DNA from: Rhizobium sp. Pop5
GTDB lineage: Bacteria; Pseudomonadota; Alphaproteobacteria; Rhizobiales; Rhizobiaceae
DNA length: 64,000 nt
NCBI RefSeq assembly: GCF_024721175.1
Contig: NZ_CP099400.1
Coordinates: 186,001 to 250,000, forward strand
Direction of reading: 5' to 3'
The notes beneath the pieces are model-generated. The model was not told where the DNA came from and searched no databases. It saw nothing but the letters and a program-made list of their open reading frames with translations. Both the position numbers and the translations under genes were made by a program. How positions within the stretch are numbered: the stretch's first letter is position 1; every line of letters begins with the position of its first letter. Below are positions 61,725 through 64,000 of this stretch, piece after piece.

Positions 61725-63050
61725 TCAGCCGACAATGGTTGCCAGCAGTCGGCCGACCTCCTCGTTCGCGACGTTGTTGTGAGCATCCGAGGTGGCTGTC
61801 TTGATGATGTATTTGTCAGCCAGGAAGGTGTTCACCTTGCCTGGCTTCGGCGCGAAGACGGCATCCGTATCGTCTGCGACCGCCTGTCCCGCCTTCAGGT
61901 GCTGCGGACCATTCGCCCCCATCGCGCCGAACGCATCATTCGCATCGCCAATACCCTTTGCGATATCGCGCGACAGGCGCGAGGCCAGCGCATAGGCGAG
62001 CGTGCAGGCAAGATCGTTGTGGGTGTGGGTGACGCAGATTGGCCCGGTCGGCTTGCCCACGACATCAGGAAAGGCGCCGGCGAGGCCCGGCTTGATCTCT
62101 TTGGCAAAGCCATTATGCGAGAAGGCGCCCTGCAGCAAAGTGAGCGAGAAGAATTCCAGCTTGGTCACGGGCGCGAGCTTGTTCGCCGCCGCCGAAACCA
62201 GCCGGGCGCCAAAACTGTGGCCGACGAGATGCAGTCGGATCTGCCGCTGCAACACGAGTTTCGACAGCACGCTTTCGGTCAACGCCTCGCCGACGATGCC
62301 GGCGCGGTTCTTCATCTCGTAGTAGGTCAACTGGTTCAGGAACCGCGCGACGGCTGCTCTCGGCCCGGAGATCAGGCCCGAGACGACGTCGCCGAGACCC
62401 TGCGTCTTGCCGACGGAGCTTTCGATATTGAAGGTCGGCGGCGGGACCAGCCCTTCCATCAGCACCTTGGCGCTGTTGGCATCCTCCGTCGCGAGCGCGA
62501 TGGGCTCGGCATCGGCCTTGAGTTCCGTATCGGCTCCGGGATAGCCAATCGCTTTGTTGCCTTTCCTGACGAGGAAGAGCGATGCCGTTTCATCGAGGGT
62601 CTTGGCCGCGGCGCGCGCTCTTTCGACCGTGGCAGTGCCATCCGAGCCGAAGAGATCCTCGAAATCGGCCAGCACCTCGTCGAAAACCTTGTCATCGATA
62701 TCCCTGATTTCCGCTACCGTTCCACCGGCTGCCTGGGCGCCGCCGCCTGATGTCACCAGCGTCTGCTCATCGAAATTGGTGCGATAGGCCTTGGCCGGCC
62801 AGACGACGCCGGCGACGACAGTGCGGCGCGCCTTGTCCGCAGCAAGCTTCTTGCAGGCATTCGCCCACAGCGTTCCGTAGAGCGTTCGGGCGTCGTCCTT
62901 GGTGTTCTTCCAGCCATGTGACATCACCACGAGATCGGTGATATCGGGCTGGTTCAGCAGCGCGGCGAGCTTTCCCGTCAACGTGGGATCGATCGCACCG
63001 TCCCTGTCGAATTCGAGCCATAGGAATGGCGAGGGGCCAAGCGTGTCCAT
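61725..63050 (-). CDS. Serine-hydrolase-like protein (alpha/beta-hydrolase fold), unrecognised family
   Basis: A 441-residue protein without a signal peptide. It starts MDTLGPSPFLWLEFDRDGAI. Alpha/beta-hydrolase features: LVVMSHGWKNTKDDARTLYG (oxyanion loop HG), nucleophile elbow LHLVGHSFGARLVSAAANKL (G-H-S-F-G), and later HTHNDLACTLAYALASRLSR and SDAHNNVANEEV as possible Asp and His donors. A long insertion (about 100-240) is helical and charged. The start lies nine bases after the subtilisin gene stop, with AAGGAGG overlapping that stop, so the two are translationally coupled. A lipase or esterase activity is likely; the biological role is unknown. Confidence 0.75.
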   Translation of the reverse strand: MDTLGPSPFLWLEFDRDGAIDPTLTGKLAALLNQPDITDLVVMSHGWKNTKDDARTLYGTLWANACKKLAADKARRTVVAGVVWPAKAYRTNFDEQTLVTSGGGAQAAGGTVAEIRDIDDKVFDEVLADFEDLFGSDGTATVERARAAAKTLDETASLFLVRKGNKAIGYPGADTELKADAEPIALATEDANSAKVLMEGLVPPPTFNIESSVGKTQGLGDVVSGLISGPRAAVARFLNQLTYYEMKNRAGIVGEALTESVLSKLVLQRQIRLHLVGHSFGARLVSAAANKLAPVTKLEFFSLTLLQGAFSHNGFAKEIKPGLAGAFPDVVGKPTGPICVTHTHNDLACTLAYALASRLSRDIAKGIGDANDAFGAMGANGPQHLKAGQAVADDTDAVFAPKPGKVNTFLADKYIIKTATSDAHNNVANEEVGRLLATIVG

Positions 63051-63059
63051 GCGTCCTCC

Positions 63060-64000
63060 TTACACAGCTTGCAGCGTTCGCATCAGATCGAGAAGCCCGG
63101 CGCCCTGAAACTCCGGCCGCCGCTTGAGGTCGGTCGCAGCGCCGACGAAGATTTCCTTGACGCGTTCGGGCTGGCCGAGAAATTCGCGCCGGACCGACAG
63201 AAAGGCGGCGATCGCACCGGAGACGTGCGGTGCCGCCATGCTCGTGCCGGTATCCTCCCGGAACGGCGCCTCGTCAGGCTTGTCGGCGTCATAGAGCGCG
63301 CAGGAAATGATGCGCTCGCCGGGGGCGACGAGATCGGGTTTCATGCGCCCGTCCGCTGTCGGCCCCTTCGAGGAGAAATAGGAGACGCCGTAGGTATGCG
63401 GCATGTCGCGATGCGTCGAGCCGACGGTGATGGCGAGCGCGGCATTGCCGGGATCCATGATCGTGCCGCTATGGGCCGCGCGCTCCACCGCGCCGGAAAA
63501 TTGCGCCACTGTACCATAGCCGGCATTACCGGCCGCAACGACGACGCAGACCCCCGAGCGCACCAGCCTGTTGACTTCGACGCAGAGCGGGCTTTGCCCG
63601 GCTGCGAACCAGACCGGATTGAACACATATCCCAGGCTGAGATTGATGCCGTGGATCTTGATGTTGCGCCCATAGTCGTTCGAACGCTGGATGTAGTTGA
63701 TGGCGGCCAGCAGGTTGCTGAGTTTCCCCTGCTTCTCATTGATGAGCACCTTCAGGCTCATCAGCTTGCAATGCGGCGCCATGCCGGAGATCGCGCCCTG
63801 ATGCTCATCGGTCACCTCAGACCTGGTATCATCCTCGTTGCGTATTTCCGAGGTAACCGAGATTTTCGTTACTCTCTCCGTCTTCGGGTCTTCCGATATA
63901 GACGTGCGGCCCGCAATGATGCCGGCGACATGAGTCCCGTGGCCTGCGGCGTCGGTCAGCGCGGTCGCCGGTGCCGAAGCCGGATCGGGATTATCAGATG
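63060..64000 (-). CDS. Subtilisin-family (S8) serine protease, 5' end missing
   Basis: The C-terminal 312 codons or so of a subtilase; the gene runs off the right edge. The catalytic His is in AAGHGTHVAGIIAG (about 63921-63944), the oxyanion Asn in VVVAAGNAGYGTVAQF, and the Ser in GTSMAAPHVSGAIAAFLSV. The catalytic Asp should lie beyond the edge. An insertion rich in charged residues (SEDPKTERVTKISVTSEIRN) follows the His motif. NLSLGYVFNPVWF corresponds to the substrate-binding strand. No export signal can be judged. It is coupled to the downstream hydrolase gene. Confidence 0.88.
   Translation of the reverse strand, partial: SDNPDPASAPATALTDAAGHGTHVAGIIAGRTSISEDPKTERVTKISVTSEIRNEDDTRSEVTDEHQGAISGMAPHCKLMSLKVLINEKQGKLSNLLAAINYIQRSNDYGRNIKIHGINLSLGYVFNPVWFAAGQSPLCVEVNRLVRSGVCVVVAAGNAGYGTVAQFSGAVERAAHSGTIMDPGNAALAITVGSTHRDMPHTYGVSYFSSKGPTADGRMKPDLVAPGERIISCALYDADKPDEAPFREDTGTSMAAPHVSGAIAAFLSVRREFLGQPERVKEIFVGAATDLKRRPEFQGAGLLDLMRTLQAV

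Overview
This window reads as chromosomal or large-replicon DNA of an alphaproteobacterium of the Rhizobiaceae, most likely Rhizobium of the leguminosarum/etli group. That view rests on the RopA-type porin, the rhaRSTPQUK / rhaDI rhamnose locus arranged as in R. leguminosarum, the kdp operon followed by a second ptsN-type gene, the choline sulfatase, EcfG-type promoters, and small palindromic intergenic repeats of a kind typical for rhizobia. The assignment comes from protein and motif recognition, not from a database search. GC content is high and fairly even. I see no prophage, no intact insertion sequence, no CRISPR array and no tRNA or rRNA gene.

Layout. 1-1138: start of a sulfate ABC transporter operon (sbp, cysT cut by the window edge). 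1500-2516: outer-membrane porin. 2566-11361 (minus): potassium module, read in its own direction as two microprotein genes (one is kdpF), kdpA, a further small ORF, kdpB, kdpC, kdpD, kdpE and a ptsN paralogue. 11572-16113: a CopC-like periplasmic protein, a small hypothetical gene, a xylitol/sorbitol-type dehydrogenase, a DedA protein, a frameshifted flavin disulfide reductase and a DUF4126 membrane protein. 16115-26936: glutaryl-CoA dehydrogenase, a cupin, a LysR regulator, a five-gene branched-chain-amino-acid-type ABC transporter followed by a GMC oxidoreductase and a 3-hydroxyisobutyrate-type dehydrogenase, and a hydratase-family enzyme. 27014-37984: complete L-rhamnose catabolism and uptake locus with divergent promoters and a symmetric pair of 18-bp operator-like sites; a 138-bp MITE-like palindrome separates rhaD and rhaI.

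37985-51388: a mixed accessory and regulatory stretch. It holds a divergent pair of a carboxymuconolactone-decarboxylase-family protein and an ECF sigma factor, with matching sigma-dependent promoters facing both ways; an amidohydrolase with an IclR regulator; a small stress-type island (SDR, TetR and several small proteins) with two good EcfG-type promoters; an amidase; a TIM-barrel isomerase; choline sulfatase with its LysR regulator; and an HpcH/HpaI aldolase. 51396-59022 (minus): a spermidine-synthase-like methyltransferase, then a peptide/oligosaccharide ABC importer operon led by a GNAT acetyltransferase and a NagZ-like glycosidase, which suggests uptake of amino-sugar oligomers. 59249-61632 (minus): thiamine salvage operon thiM-thiE-thiD under a TPP riboswitch. 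61725-64000 (minus): a subtilisin-family protease, cut by the window edge, tightly coupled to an unrecognised serine-hydrolase-like protein.

The most notable signals are the microproteins of the kdp operon (one previously recognisable KdpF and two others), the two-way ECF41-like promoter pair, the mirrored RhaR operators, the dinucleotide-tract frameshift in the reductase, and the protease/hydrolase pair at the right edge.
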